In this document: one piece after another, positions 18,382 to 27,484 of the stretch | Layout of the letters: each line of letters opens with the position of its first letter | Position numbering within the stretch: position 1 is the first letter of the stretch | Source of the DNA: an uncultured Lachnospiraceae bacterium | Lineage (GTDB): Bacteria; Bacillota; Clostridia; Lachnospirales; Lachnospiraceae | NCBI GenBank assembly: GCA_947177165.1 | Contig: CAMWTP010000030.1 | Location: 1-64,000 of the forward strand | Reading direction: 5' to 3' | Length of the DNA: 64,000 nucleotides | The notes under the pieces: generated by a model | What the model was told of the DNA's origin: nothing | What the model saw: only the letters and a program-made list of their open reading frames with translations | Databases searched by the model: none | Program-made: the position numbers and the translations under genes

Positions 18382-19366
18382 GATTTTTTCTCCTTTCGAC
18401 TGTGCCCTCAATCTCGTCGATGATTCGCAATGTTTCCTTATCTTTCTCAAAACTGTACAACGGCTGACCGCCCCTGATCACCTCAAAAAATTCCTCAATT
18501 TCCTTCGCGTACGCATATTCATTGATGAAATCACCGTATCCCTTCTCATGGATGTACGCACCTGTCTGTATTTGCTCCAGCTCTCCTGTTGCAATATTCT
18601 TCTCATACAATAAATCCGGTGTTCCATCCCAACGAATGTACAGCCCCTCGTTGAGTATCTCCAGACGACGCACTGCTTGTCTGCTCGCCACATCGACCAG
18701 CAAGTTTCCAGCCGTTCCGCCGATATGCTCGATCTGAATAAGATACGTATCCGGAAAATCAAATTGTAAATCCGTCGTTTTCCTGCTGATGACCCTCACT
18801 GACTCAATTGCCCCAAATGCGTTCTGCATCCACGGCAACTCGATTGCCAGCAGCTCCCTGCATCCATTCGTACTTTTCTGACTGACAAAGAAATCCTTGA
18901 GATTATCCCACGGATGCCAGTCCGGCAGATACTGGCCTACATGATACTGGTACACACACGGCTTTCCGTTCTGTCTCACCTTCTCAGTAATATATCGCAT
19001 CTCTTCTTTATAAAACGGCGTGGAAGAAAGAAAGAGTACTTTCTTTTTTTCCTCCGCCAGCTGCATATTCTCTTCATATAAATCAGAAAGAAGATTGATC
19101 TCAGAAAAGACATGACACCCTTTTTCCAGACACTCTCTTATAATCAATCCATGGGACTTCGGTGATGTACACACAAATGCACAGTCAATCTCAGCTTTGA
19201 TCTCACCCAACGAAGAATAGCAGTCGATCCCATACTCTTTCGCTACCGCCGCCATTCTGTCCCCATTGCTGTCTATCCCCGCGATCTCCACATCCGGAAA
19301 AAGCTGTCTTAACAGCCTGATTCTCCTCTTTCCCATCGATCCCAGACCAATCACACACACTTTCAT
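18368..19366 (-). CDS. Gfo/Idh/MocA family oxidoreductase
   Basis: The N-terminal Rossmann motif GLGSMGKRR (residues 7-15) and a SEINLLS sequence at the place of the family's usual EKP motif mark this 332-residue NAD(P)-dependent sugar oxidoreductase. The replacement of the lysine-bearing EKP by SEIN is unusual for an active dehydrogenase of this family. It heads a three-gene group with the aminotransferase and the CMP-sugar synthetase, so it probably makes the keto group that is then aminated. This order of reactions is inferred from gene order only. Confidence 0.78.
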   Translation of the reverse strand: MKVCVIGLGSMGKRRIRLLRQLFPDVEIAGIDSNGDRMAAVAKEYGIDCYSSLGEIKAEIDCAFVCTSPKSHGLIIRECLEKGCHVFSEINLLSDLYEENMQLAEEKKKVLFLSSTPFYKEEMRYITEKVRQNGKPCVYQYHVGQYLPDWHPWDNLKDFFVSQKSTNGCRELLAIELPWMQNAFGAIESVRVISRKTTDLQFDFPDTYLIQIEHIGGTAGNLLVDVASRQAVRRLEILNEGLYIRWDGTPDLLYEKNIATGELEQIQTGAYIHEKGYGDFINEYAYAKEIEEFFEVIRGGQPLYSFEKDKETLRIIDEIEGTVERRKNHEQK

Positions 19367-19389
19367 TCGTTTTCTCCTCCAATCGGCCG

Positions 19390-21405
19390 CTAATACAGCT
19401 TGTACACTGCCATCTCCTCGTTCTCAAACACATTCTCTCCCAGTGCCTCCGACAATTTGAAATCCGGCGAACGGTACTTACTCTGGATAATATAATCAAT
19501 TCCCTTCTCCCTGAGAATACCCACTGCGCTCTCGTCTCCGTCATAGCATGCCCTGCCTGGTTCGATATCGCTGTCATTCCGGTAAAAAAAGATACGCCGC
19601 TCCGTAAAAACTCCAGGATAGTAATACGACTGATACGCATTGATGAAAAAAACATCTGACAGGAATACCGCATCTGTCTCCGTATTTTGCCGAATCCAGT
19701 CATACGCCTGATACTCGCTCTGCGACAACTCCCAATTCCATGTGGTCTCCTCATAGGGCTTGTTCCGCAAAATTGCATAACCAATGCGCGCATGTACCTG
19801 AAGATGTCCCCTATAGTTCCCAAGTATGGTCACATAGCCTATCATCAAAAACAGTATGCCAAGCATAGTGTTCTGCACTGCTTTATAGAGATACCCTGTC
19901 TTTCGCCCCCCCCCAAATAAATCATCTGCAGCAATACCCGCCAGAACCGCCGCAAAAGGACAGACTGATAGAATAAAATACATCTGCGAATCACCATCAT
20001 AATGTATATGATACCCCATTACACTGCCAATTACAACCATAACAAACATAATCGTCTGTTCTATTGAAATATTGTGCCGTACAGCCTTATAACCTGAATA
20101 AAGTATCGCCGGTACAAAAGTCCATGGATTCACGAGAAATATATATTTGATGTACCCGGACAGCCACATCAGTGCGGAAAGCAACTTATCGCCCAGCATC
20201 TCAACCGTTTCTCCCGTACTAGCTGTATCTGGCACAATGCTGATCATATCCGCCGCCGCTGCCTCCATCACATAGGTTTGCTGCCGGCCTGCCAAAAGCG
20301 ACAAATAAACAATTCCAAAGCTCACCAATGATACTGTACCATAAATTATAGCCTTTGCGTACTCCTTCCTGACAAACATCCAGTATATACACATAATACC
20401 AATACCGCACAGAACAATCATGCCCGAAGGACCCTTTGTCCCCGTGCAGACCGCCAGATAGAGTGTCAAAGCTGACACGATAATCGGATTAATCTTTTTT
20501 TCGCCGTTCTGTATAAACAACAGCAGCAATATGACCATTTCAAAGCTGGCAGCAATCTCAAACGACATCGGAACCAGATACATATGCCATATATATGTCA
20601 CCACGGACAGGTCTTCTAATCCCGTAGAAAACAAAATTAGGACAAGTGTGAGCAGCGCCGCCTTATAATTTTTTATCAGGCGCATCGTGAGACAGCCCGC
20701 GGAAAGCCCGAGAAACAGCACTCCTTCAATAAAGGAATACCTCACGGCCAGATTGAAAACCGGCATATCTGTAACAAGCGCCGCTACCGCCTGCTGCATC
20801 GAACCAAAATAATGATATTTATAATTGTCATATAATGCCCGGAAATCAATCGGAAGAAATTGCTCTTTCAATGCGATCGTATTGCCAATCCAAAATAAAA
20901 GGTCATTGTGAAAATCCTTCCCCTGCTCTGTCAACGCCCATCTCAGGGAAAATGCAATTAAGTAGATAAAAAACAACAGGGCTGTTGCCACAATTCCAAT
21001 TATCTCGCCTTTACCAATATGAGTTTTTGTAATACAATCGGTATTCGTTTTGCGTACCAGTATTCCTACGGATACTACTGCCAAAATAAGATAAAGAATT
21101 TTTATATATGCTCCAAGCCCGAAGGGAACCGTCAAAAAGTAAACGCCTATATTTAAGACAAAGCCCCACACATAGCTGAACAATATGTTTTCCATTCGAT
21201 TTAACTGACTGATCGGCAGCAGACAATTCACCGCCGCTCCCGGAAGAATAACACATGACACCTGAAACAGAAAAAAGGATACCGCCTCCATAAACGGTGC
21301 CCGATGCGCAATGGCTGCTATCACTGTCATACATAATACTGACAGTGTCAGATATATCTGCGGATGATATGCGGAAAATAAATGTTCTTTCTTTAACACT
21401 GTCAT
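19390..21405 (-). CDS. Large polytopic membrane protein, GT-C-like, with a G9 tract
   Basis: This 671-residue protein has about a dozen hydrophobic segments and a soluble C-terminal region of about 130 residues. An acidic FHNDLLFWIG stretch near residue 165 followed by YKYHYFG suggests a GT-C catalytic loop. It would transfer or polymerise lipid-linked sugars on the outer face of the membrane. The coding strand has nine consecutive G at 19906-19914, in frame as three glycines (DLFGGGRK), within the region between membrane helices. Slippage there would cut off the whole C-terminal domain. Its start overlaps the end of the flippase gene by four bases. Confidence 0.62.
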   Translation of the reverse strand: MTVLKKEHLFSAYHPQIYLTLSVLCMTVIAAIAHRAPFMEAVSFFLFQVSCVILPGAAVNCLLPISQLNRMENILFSYVWGFVLNIGVYFLTVPFGLGAYIKILYLILAVVSVGILVRKTNTDCITKTHIGKGEIIGIVATALLFFIYLIAFSLRWALTEQGKDFHNDLLFWIGNTIALKEQFLPIDFRALYDNYKYHYFGSMQQAVAALVTDMPVFNLAVRYSFIEGVLFLGLSAGCLTMRLIKNYKAALLTLVLILFSTGLEDLSVVTYIWHMYLVPMSFEIAASFEMVILLLLFIQNGEKKINPIIVSALTLYLAVCTGTKGPSGMIVLCGIGIMCIYWMFVRKEYAKAIIYGTVSLVSFGIVYLSLLAGRQQTYVMEAAAADMISIVPDTASTGETVEMLGDKLLSALMWLSGYIKYIFLVNPWTFVPAILYSGYKAVRHNISIEQTIMFVMVVIGSVMGYHIHYDGDSQMYFILSVCPFAAVLAGIAADDLFGGGRKTGYLYKAVQNTMLGILFLMIGYVTILGNYRGHLQVHARIGYAILRNKPYEETTWNWELSQSEYQAYDWIRQNTETDAVFLSDVFFINAYQSYYYPGVFTERRIFFYRNDSDIEPGRACYDGDESAVGILREKGIDYIIQSKYRSPDFKLSEALGENVFENEEMAVYKLY
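19906..19914 (-). repeat. G9 homopolymer tract in a GT-C-like gene
   Basis: Nine consecutive C on the plus strand encode three GGG glycine codons of the membrane protein gene. The frame is open as sequenced, the 'on' state if the tract is variable. Confidence 0.9.
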
Positions 21406-23201
21406 TCTGTCTCCCCGAATACGTCAGACTTACTGCGTTTTACCGCTTTTCCCTCTTTTATTTCATAAATTATGTCACAGTTTCGTATGGTTGTCAATCG
21501 ATGTGCCACAATCACCATTGTGATCTGCCCTTGGAGCGCATCGATCGACTCCATAACAGCTTTCTCCGTCTCATTGTCCAATGCCGCAGTAGCCTCATCC
21601 AGGATCAATATTTCCGGCTTATTAAATAAAGCTCTCGCAATCGCAACTCTCTGCCGCTGTCCTCCAGAAAACTTGATTCCCCGGTCTCCAACGATTGTAT
21701 CCAATCCTGCAGGCAGTGTTTCCACAAACGCTTTCAGCTGCGCTTGTTCCAACGCCTTCCAGATTTCCGCATCATCGACATCTTTCAGCCCAAATGCAAC
21801 ATTGTTTCTTATTGTATCATCAATTAAGAAAACGCTCTGCGGAACATAGCCCACAATCCCTGCCCAGGCTTTTGGAATCGTATATATATCGCTTCCATCC
21901 ATATATACACTTCCCTTTGCCGGCGTCAATAGCCCCAGGACAACATCGGACAAGGTCGTCTTCCCGGATCCGGAAGTCCCTATCAGAGCAACGCTCTCTC
22001 CCTTATGAATATCAAATGACACGCCGTCCAACACCGGTCTTACCTGCCCCTCATACTGCCACACGATATCCTTTACCGATACCACTTCCTGAAAAGCGAC
22101 TGTTCCGCTTATTTCCTGTCCGCCGTTTCTGCGTCTGCTTTCCTCCTCGCACGCTTTTTCATACGTCTCCGCTTCCAGAACATTATCGTACACATTGTCC
22201 AGCCGCGGCTTATTATACACAATCCCCGTGATGCGATTTGAAATCTTGCCGATCGACGGGAGCAGCTTGAAGGCTGCCATTGCAAAAGATCCCAGCTTAG
22301 GGACGAATGCAACCATATCAACCCCCATCAGCAGCCGTATTAACACAATTCCGATCAGCCCACTGAGACAGACACCTTCTACAATCCGATCCGGAGAACC
22401 GTTCACAATCTCATAGTTTCTCTGTGTTTTTCTGACCGTCTCAGACGCTGCATCATACTCTTCTATAAAAAGTTCCTGCCGCTGCATGGCATAGAGCTCT
22501 TTCACGCCGCTGACCGTCTGATAAATTGATTTATTTTTCGCCGCATGGGCATCCATGTAAATCCGACCTAACCGTTTCATTAAGGGTTTGAAAATCAATA
22601 CAATCCCCATCATAACCGCAAGAATCAGTACAACAGCTGCTACCGCTGTTATAGGTTCCGTATAAATGATATAGGCAGCTATCAATACCGTAGCAAGCAT
22701 CTCTGACAATATTGTAAACATATTGGATAATATGGTATATACACCCTCGATGTCCTCGTTACATCCGCGCAGAATCTCTGCCATATTCACATTCATAAAA
22801 AATGTATACGGTCTACTCATATAGGAATGCAGCATTTTGATCGACAGCTCTTTTTTTACCCTTGTACTATAATCATATGATACATAGTAAGAAAATACCA
22901 TAAAACAGTTTTTCAAAATGTAGACCAAAATGAGTCCCAGTCCGACCAGAATCAAAACGCCGTTCGCGGTATCAATCCCCAATAACTGGATAACCGGACG
23001 CAGATACTTTGACTCCATAAGCATCTCCGGCGTCAGGATCGCCTGCAGGAAAGGAAGCACGGCAGATACTCCCAGAAGCTCAAACCCAGAACCAATTATT
23101 ATGACAATCAGTACAACGAAGGCACGCTTTTTCTGCTTTTCCGGCAATATATATATCAGCTCATGTATAATCTTCTTAACCGCTGCTAAATTGTTTTTCA
23201 T
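21402..23201 (-). CDS. PglK-like ABC transporter (lipid-linked oligosaccharide flippase), copy 2
   Basis: This 599-residue half-transporter has an N-terminal six-helix domain and a C-terminal ATPase domain with GTSGSGKTT (Walker A), FSGGQRQR (signature) and ILILDEA (Walker B). It aligns along its whole length with the copy at 1160-2923, including VLPFL/VIVPF, YMSRPYTFF/YMKQPYTFF and GYVPQSVFLIDDTIR/GYVPQMVFLIDDTIR. Its role should be export of an undecaprenyl-linked glycan. The end overlaps the following membrane-protein gene in an ATGA-type junction (21402-21405). Confidence 0.86.
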   Translation of the reverse strand: MKNNLAAVKKIIHELIYILPEKQKKRAFVVLIVIIIGSGFELLGVSAVLPFLQAILTPEMLMESKYLRPVIQLLGIDTANGVLILVGLGLILVYILKNCFMVFSYYVSYDYSTRVKKELSIKMLHSYMSRPYTFFMNVNMAEILRGCNEDIEGVYTILSNMFTILSEMLATVLIAAYIIYTEPITAVAAVVLILAVMMGIVLIFKPLMKRLGRIYMDAHAAKNKSIYQTVSGVKELYAMQRQELFIEEYDAASETVRKTQRNYEIVNGSPDRIVEGVCLSGLIGIVLIRLLMGVDMVAFVPKLGSFAMAAFKLLPSIGKISNRITGIVYNKPRLDNVYDNVLEAETYEKACEEESRRRNGGQEISGTVAFQEVVSVKDIVWQYEGQVRPVLDGVSFDIHKGESVALIGTSGSGKTTLSDVVLGLLTPAKGSVYMDGSDIYTIPKAWAGIVGYVPQSVFLIDDTIRNNVAFGLKDVDDAEIWKALEQAQLKAFVETLPAGLDTIVGDRGIKFSGGQRQRVAIARALFNKPEILILDEATAALDNETEKAVMESIDALQGQITMVIVAHRLTTIRNCDIIYEIKEGKAVKRSKSDVFGETE

Positions 23202-23240
23202 GCTTCTCCCACCTTAACTGCATTCTCTACTTGACTGTAT

Positions 23241-23885
23241 CTATAGATTCCTGACCATTCTCGTGTCATCTCTGCAGCACACTGTATAACTGTCCTCCAG
23301 ATTTCGGCGCACTGTAGTGCCTGCGCCCACAATACACCCGCTCCCGATCATGCGCTCCTGTATCACTGTCGCATTTGCACCAATCAGCGTCCTCTGCCCT
23401 ACGCGAACCCCGCCGCACAGCACACTTCCCACCGAAATGTGTGAAAAACTTCCGACATCACAGTCATGTTCGACTATAGCCCCTGTATTAATGATACACA
23501 AATCTCCAATGTGCGCTGCGGCATTGATCACTGCCCTTTTTCCAACAAATATCCCCTCTCCCATCACTGCATCCTCCGCTATGACAGCCGAAGGATCCAC
23601 AATATTGGGAATGGTATATCCAATTTTTTTCAGGTCGCTGTACAGCATTTCCCGCAGCGCACCATGCCCCATATATCCAATCGACACAAAGGCATTTTCT
23701 ACACCATTCCGAAAAAACTGCTCCATCTGTGAATCTACATTCAGTACCTTATACCCCCTGTAGGCAATACCCTTCTTCTCCTCAAGATCGAGAAATCCGA
23801 CTATATGATACTTCCCTGCGCGCTCAATGCTATCCACAACACTGTGCGCATGTCCGCCGATTCCCAGCAAGATAATGTCTTCCAC
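23241..23885 (-). CDS. NeuD/PglD-like sugar acetyltransferase
   Basis: The 214-residue protein has an N-terminal nucleotide-sugar-binding domain starting LLGIGGHAHSVVD and a C-terminal left-handed beta-helix built of hexapeptide repeats (from about residue 90, with INTGAIVEHDCDVG and GANATVIQ). This is the PglD/NeuD layout: an acetyl-CoA dependent N- or O-acetyltransferase for amino sugars. It lies between the PtmE-like nucleotidyltransferase and the flippase. A LegH-like N-acetylation in the legionaminic theme is plausible, but O-acetylation of a finished sugar cannot be excluded. Confidence 0.82.
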   Translation of the reverse strand: MEDIILLGIGGHAHSVVDSIERAGKYHIVGFLDLEEKKGIAYRGYKVLNVDSQMEQFFRNGVENAFVSIGYMGHGALREMLYSDLKKIGYTIPNIVDPSAVIAEDAVMGEGIFVGKRAVINAAAHIGDLCIINTGAIVEHDCDVGSFSHISVGSVLCGGVRVGQRTLIGANATVIQERMIGSGCIVGAGTTVRRNLEDSYTVCCRDDTRMVRNL

Positions 23886-23897
23886 TGTTACTCCTTT

Positions 23898-24962
23898 TCA
23901 AATACCTAATTCTTTCAGTCTTCTCTCCATGCTCTCCATCGTGTCGAACTGTCCCATGTCCATCCACGCATTCTCCCCGATAGGATATACACCAATCTTT
24001 TGGCTATCCTCTTTCATGCGAAGCAGAATATCCGGCATACCTATTTTCTCGCTATCTGAAACATAGTCGAAAACATCCGGTTCTAATATATAATACCCCG
24101 TATTTGTAAAAAACGACAGGTTCGGTTTTTCTTCAAAAGAAGAAATCTCCCCACCTTCTGTAAAATTCACCACACCGTAAGGAATCACATAATTTTTTAA
24201 CGAACACACCATTGTCACTTTGTTTTTCTGTTGCTTATGATGCTTTACGATCTTCCGGACATCTTCCAGAATAAGCACATCACAATTCGTCAGCACAAAA
24301 GTTTCTGATACCATATCCCGCAGCAATGATATACCACCACCAGTCCCAAGCGGTATATCTTCGTCACAAAATTTTAAACGATACTGTGTATCAAGATCAT
24401 TAAAATATGCCTTGATCATATTTTTCTTATGATTCACGATCATATAGAAATCCTGACATCCGATCCGCTGAAAAGAATGAATAATCCGCTCTGTTATCGG
24501 AATATCCGCAACCGGTATCAACGGCTTTGGCAATATTTTTGTATATGGATATAATCTGGTTCCCAATCCTCCCGCCATAATGACGACAGGAATATCAATA
24601 TTATTCTGCTGCAGCACTAATTCATTTTCATTCCACAATACTATGCTGAGAATTGTCCTGTCCTCATCTACGATCGGAAGTGCATCAATGCACTGCTCAC
24701 GCATATACTGCAATGCCCGCTGCCGCCCCGCTTCTACCAGATATTTGGGGTTATAATTCGCAGCATTTTTCACAGCAGCGCCCAAGTCGCCCTTTTTCAG
24801 AATCCAGCGTCGGATATCCCCGTCCGTCAGTGCAGCAAGCAGTTTTCCGTCTTCCGCAACAAATAAAATCTTTGTCGCTACCTGATCCAGATGCTCCATT
24901 GCCTCCAATACTGATTCCTCTTCACTGATTATCATGTTCGCTATATCTACCATCATCATCAT
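23898..24962 (-). CDS. PtmE-like nucleotidyltransferase with N-terminal CBS domains
   Basis: The first 120 residues form a CBS pair (LAALTDGDIRRWIL, DALPIVDED) and the rest is a sugar-1-phosphate nucleotidyltransferase (VVIMAGGLGTRLYPYT near residue 125, the LPKPLIPV lysine, and FVLTNCDVL). This two-part layout is that of Campylobacter PtmE, which makes GDP-GlcNAc-type donors for legionaminic acid. A LegB-like dehydratase gene lies just upstream in the transcript. The frame begins with four successive ATG codons and no clear Shine-Dalgarno sequence, so the start is uncertain by a few residues. Confidence 0.82.
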   Translation of the reverse strand: MMMMVDIANMIISEEESVLEAMEHLDQVATKILFVAEDGKLLAALTDGDIRRWILKKGDLGAAVKNAANYNPKYLVEAGRQRALQYMREQCIDALPIVDEDRTILSIVLWNENELVLQQNNIDIPVVIMAGGLGTRLYPYTKILPKPLIPVADIPITERIIHSFQRIGCQDFYMIVNHKKNMIKAYFNDLDTQYRLKFCDEDIPLGTGGGISLLRDMVSETFVLTNCDVLILEDVRKIVKHHKQQKNKVTMVCSLKNYVIPYGVVNFTEGGEISSFEEKPNLSFFTNTGYYILEPDVFDYVSDSEKIGMPDILLRMKEDSQKIGVYPIGENAWMDMGQFDTMESMERRLKELGI

Positions 24963-25046
24963 CCATCATTTATTTCCAGAACTGTATACAGCTAATCAAG
25001 GCAGGCAAGATGACTTATGTTATTAATACAGTTCCTGTCCCTCAAT

Positions 25047-26024
25047 TTATACATTATAGATGTCCGTTTTATACTTAGCCATATTGTTTCGCAAAAACCC
25101 GATCGTCTCCTCCAGCCCCTGTTCCAGTGTATACAGCGGCTGCCAGCCCGTGAGTTTCCTAATCTTGGCATTGCAGCCCAACAGTCGGTTTACCTCGCTT
25201 TTTTCCGGCCGAAGCCTCTGCTCATCACATATGATACATGCATTCGGATTGATCTGCCGAATCAGCTCTTCTGCCAGCTCCCCGATCGATATTTCCTTCT
25301 GGGTTGCGATATTGATCTCCTCCCCAATCGTCTGATCCGATTCAAAGATAGAGATAAATCCATTCGCAGTATCCTTGACATAATTAAAATCCCTTGTCGG
25401 GGTGAGGGCTCCCAGCTTAATCTCTGTCTTTCCCGCAAGAAGTTGGGTGATCACTGTCGGAATCACCGCTCTTGCCGACTGACGCGGTCCGTACGTGTTG
25501 AATGGTCTCACAATCGTAACCGGCAGATCAAAGGACCGATAAAAGGATTCCGCAAGCCTGTCCGCACCGATCTTTGTTGCAGAGTATGGCGACTGCCCCT
25601 GAAACGGATGCTTCTCATCGATCGGTACATACTGTGCTGTCCCATACACCTCGGAAGTCGACGTGATCAACACCCGCTGCGTCCCCAGCTCTCTGGCTGC
25701 CTGCAGCACATTCAACGTTCCTTTGATATTGGTGTCCACATACGTATCCGGCGAGTGATAACTAAACGGGATTGCGATCAGCGCAGCAAGATGAAATACA
25801 GCTGCGACATTCCGCATTGCTACTCTTATCCCATTGGGATCACGCACATCCCCTTGAAATATTTCCACATGCTCCATGATATCTTCTGGAAGTGTATCAA
25901 GCCATCCCCATGTGTTAAAGGAATTGTAGAATACAAATGCCTTTACCTCATATCCTTTTTTTACTAATTGCTCTACCAGATGACTACCGATAAAACCATC
26001 TGCACCTGTTACTAATATTTTCAT
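25047..26024 (-). CDS. legB: LegB-like nucleotide-sugar 4,6-dehydratase
   Basis: A 325-residue extended SDR with GADGFIGSH near residues 7-15 and a YSATK catalytic motif. Several stretches (FVFYNSFNTWGWLD, IPFSYHSPDTYVDTN, STSEVYGTAQYVP, GALTPTRDFNYV) are those of LegB, the GDP-GlcNAc 4,6-dehydratase that starts bacterial legionaminic acid synthesis. The ATG at 26024 follows GGAGGAGG at good spacing. The next LegB pathway enzymes (LegC aminotransferase, LegG epimerase, LegI synthase) are not in the window; the dehydrated sugar could instead enter another 6-deoxy sugar route. Confidence 0.85.
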   Translation of the reverse strand: MKILVTGADGFIGSHLVEQLVKKGYEVKAFVFYNSFNTWGWLDTLPEDIMEHVEIFQGDVRDPNGIRVAMRNVAAVFHLAALIAIPFSYHSPDTYVDTNIKGTLNVLQAARELGTQRVLITSTSEVYGTAQYVPIDEKHPFQGQSPYSATKIGADRLAESFYRSFDLPVTIVRPFNTYGPRQSARAVIPTVITQLLAGKTEIKLGALTPTRDFNYVKDTANGFISIFESDQTIGEEINIATQKEISIGELAEELIRQINPNACIICDEQRLRPEKSEVNRLLGCNAKIRKLTGWQPLYTLEQGLEETIGFLRNNMAKYKTDIYNV

Positions 26025-26050
26025 ACTCCTCCTCCATCCGATTTCTCCAA

Positions 26051-27478
26051 TCAATTTTTACCACATATAATATTCCCAATCGCCTCAAGAGCGTTCTCTC
26101 TTGCATTCTCTTTCCATATAAGGTCAACCGCGCTCTGGTCTGTGTTTTCTTTCTCTTCCAATAATTCCTCGAACTCCTCCACATTGTGAAAAACTTTCGC
26201 CAATCCAATATCAATCAGCGGCTGAATGTATTGGATCCATTCCGGCCGGTACATCACATATCTTTTTACATCAAATATTGCTGCTTCAAATAAAACTGTT
26301 GAAATTGCTGCCACATGATGTTTTGCCCCCGCAAGCACTTCATACAGATTCTTCTCCTGAGGAATTATGCAAATCTCCGGATATGCATCAAATATAGAAT
26401 ACAATTCCCGCAAATATGGATACTCCCGCGGATGCGGCTTAAAGCAGATATGATATCCTCTCTGCACATTCCTTTTGTAAAAATCGATCACAAACTGCGC
26501 CTGTTCGATTCCTATTTCATCAGAGTAAAATACAATTGTCTTTTCATCCGGCATTATACTGCTATATTTTCGCCGTTGACTGTCTAAAAAGGGATTGCCG
26601 ACTGCAATCGGCTGCATACAGACCGGTAACTGAATATACTGATTCCAAAAATTCCCATATGTGAAAAGAAAATCCGGAAGCACTTTCCCTGCACCTGTCA
26701 ATTCTTTATAATTGTACGCCTCGTGATTGCTGATCAAACCATGTTCCAACTCTATTACCGGAACATGGAGCTTACGCGCAGTCTCATATAAAGGAAACAA
26801 TACACTCTCATAATGATCCACTACAATAATCACTTTGGGGGTTATTTTCTTTATTAACCATTGGTAGTACCTTCCATATACTCTGTGATGGATAACGACA
26901 TCCCTAACTGACTGAATCATCTGCTCCTTCGAGATCACAACATGAAATTGGTTATATATCTTATCACATAAACCTCTAATAAACTGGTCTTCTTCCGCAT
27001 CCGCAAACATTCCCGGCATCAGTTTTGATAAATGATACTGTATCCCCTGTGCTAATTTTGCAGCTGCTATACCGATTCCCTCGCATTCCGTATACTTTTT
27101 GTCTGTGTTTCCCTTACCATAAAAGCACCTTTGAATTGAAAAGTGTTTATTAAACTCCCAGAAATCAAAATATGGATCCACCTGTTCGCCATCAATATAC
27201 TGAATGAACTGCTGATCAAAATACAACAAATCACATGGCTTAAGTAACATTCCTTTTCTCAAATCACACAAATTTCCCTTTAATAGAGAAAACAACTCAT
27301 TTAAATATTTTTTCTCTTTCCGAATCTGATCACTCGTTGTAGCCTTTGTTTTCAGCCTTATATTTTTTTTCCCAACACTGCACCTTATATATTGCCAATA
27401 ACTTACATTCTTGTACTTTCGCGAAAACAGGCCTTCATCCCTTTCAAATTCGAGAAATTGGCTCAACATGTTATCCAT
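26051..27478 (-). CDS. Putative GT-B type glycosyltransferase of surface glycan
   Basis: This 475-residue protein has no membrane segment. It has two recognisable halves: VIIVVDHYESVLFPLYETARK with IELEHGLISNH in the middle, and FKPHPREYPYL followed by STVLFEAAIF in the last third. The KPHP and S-x-LFEAA pair resembles donor-binding sequences of GT-B fold surface-carbohydrate transferases, including sialyltransferase-like and glycerophosphotransferase-like proteins. Its position beside LegB and the aminotransferase suggests it uses one of the sugars made here. Family and substrate remain open. Confidence 0.5.
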   Translation of the reverse strand: MDNMLSQFLEFERDEGLFSRKYKNVSYWQYIRCSVGKKNIRLKTKATTSDQIRKEKKYLNELFSLLKGNLCDLRKGMLLKPCDLLYFDQQFIQYIDGEQVDPYFDFWEFNKHFSIQRCFYGKGNTDKKYTECEGIGIAAAKLAQGIQYHLSKLMPGMFADAEEDQFIRGLCDKIYNQFHVVISKEQMIQSVRDVVIHHRVYGRYYQWLIKKITPKVIIVVDHYESVLFPLYETARKLHVPVIELEHGLISNHEAYNYKELTGAGKVLPDFLFTYGNFWNQYIQLPVCMQPIAVGNPFLDSQRRKYSSIMPDEKTIVFYSDEIGIEQAQFVIDFYKRNVQRGYHICFKPHPREYPYLRELYSIFDAYPEICIIPQEKNLYEVLAGAKHHVAAISTVLFEAAIFDVKRYVMYRPEWIQYIQPLIDIGLAKVFHNVEEFEELLEEKENTDQSAVDLIWKENARENALEAIGNIICGKN

Positions 27479-27484
27479 ACGCTC

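Noticed and set aside
19203..19823. Minus-strand frame of 206 codons overlapping the GT-C-like and oxidoreductase genes
   Set aside because: It is an alternate frame across two better-supported genes, with low-complexity arginine-rich translation.
24979..25034. Inverted repeat GAACTGTAT/ATACAGTTC near the end of the legB-like gene as a terminator
   Set aside because: The spacer is 38 bases and no T-run follows on the minus strand.
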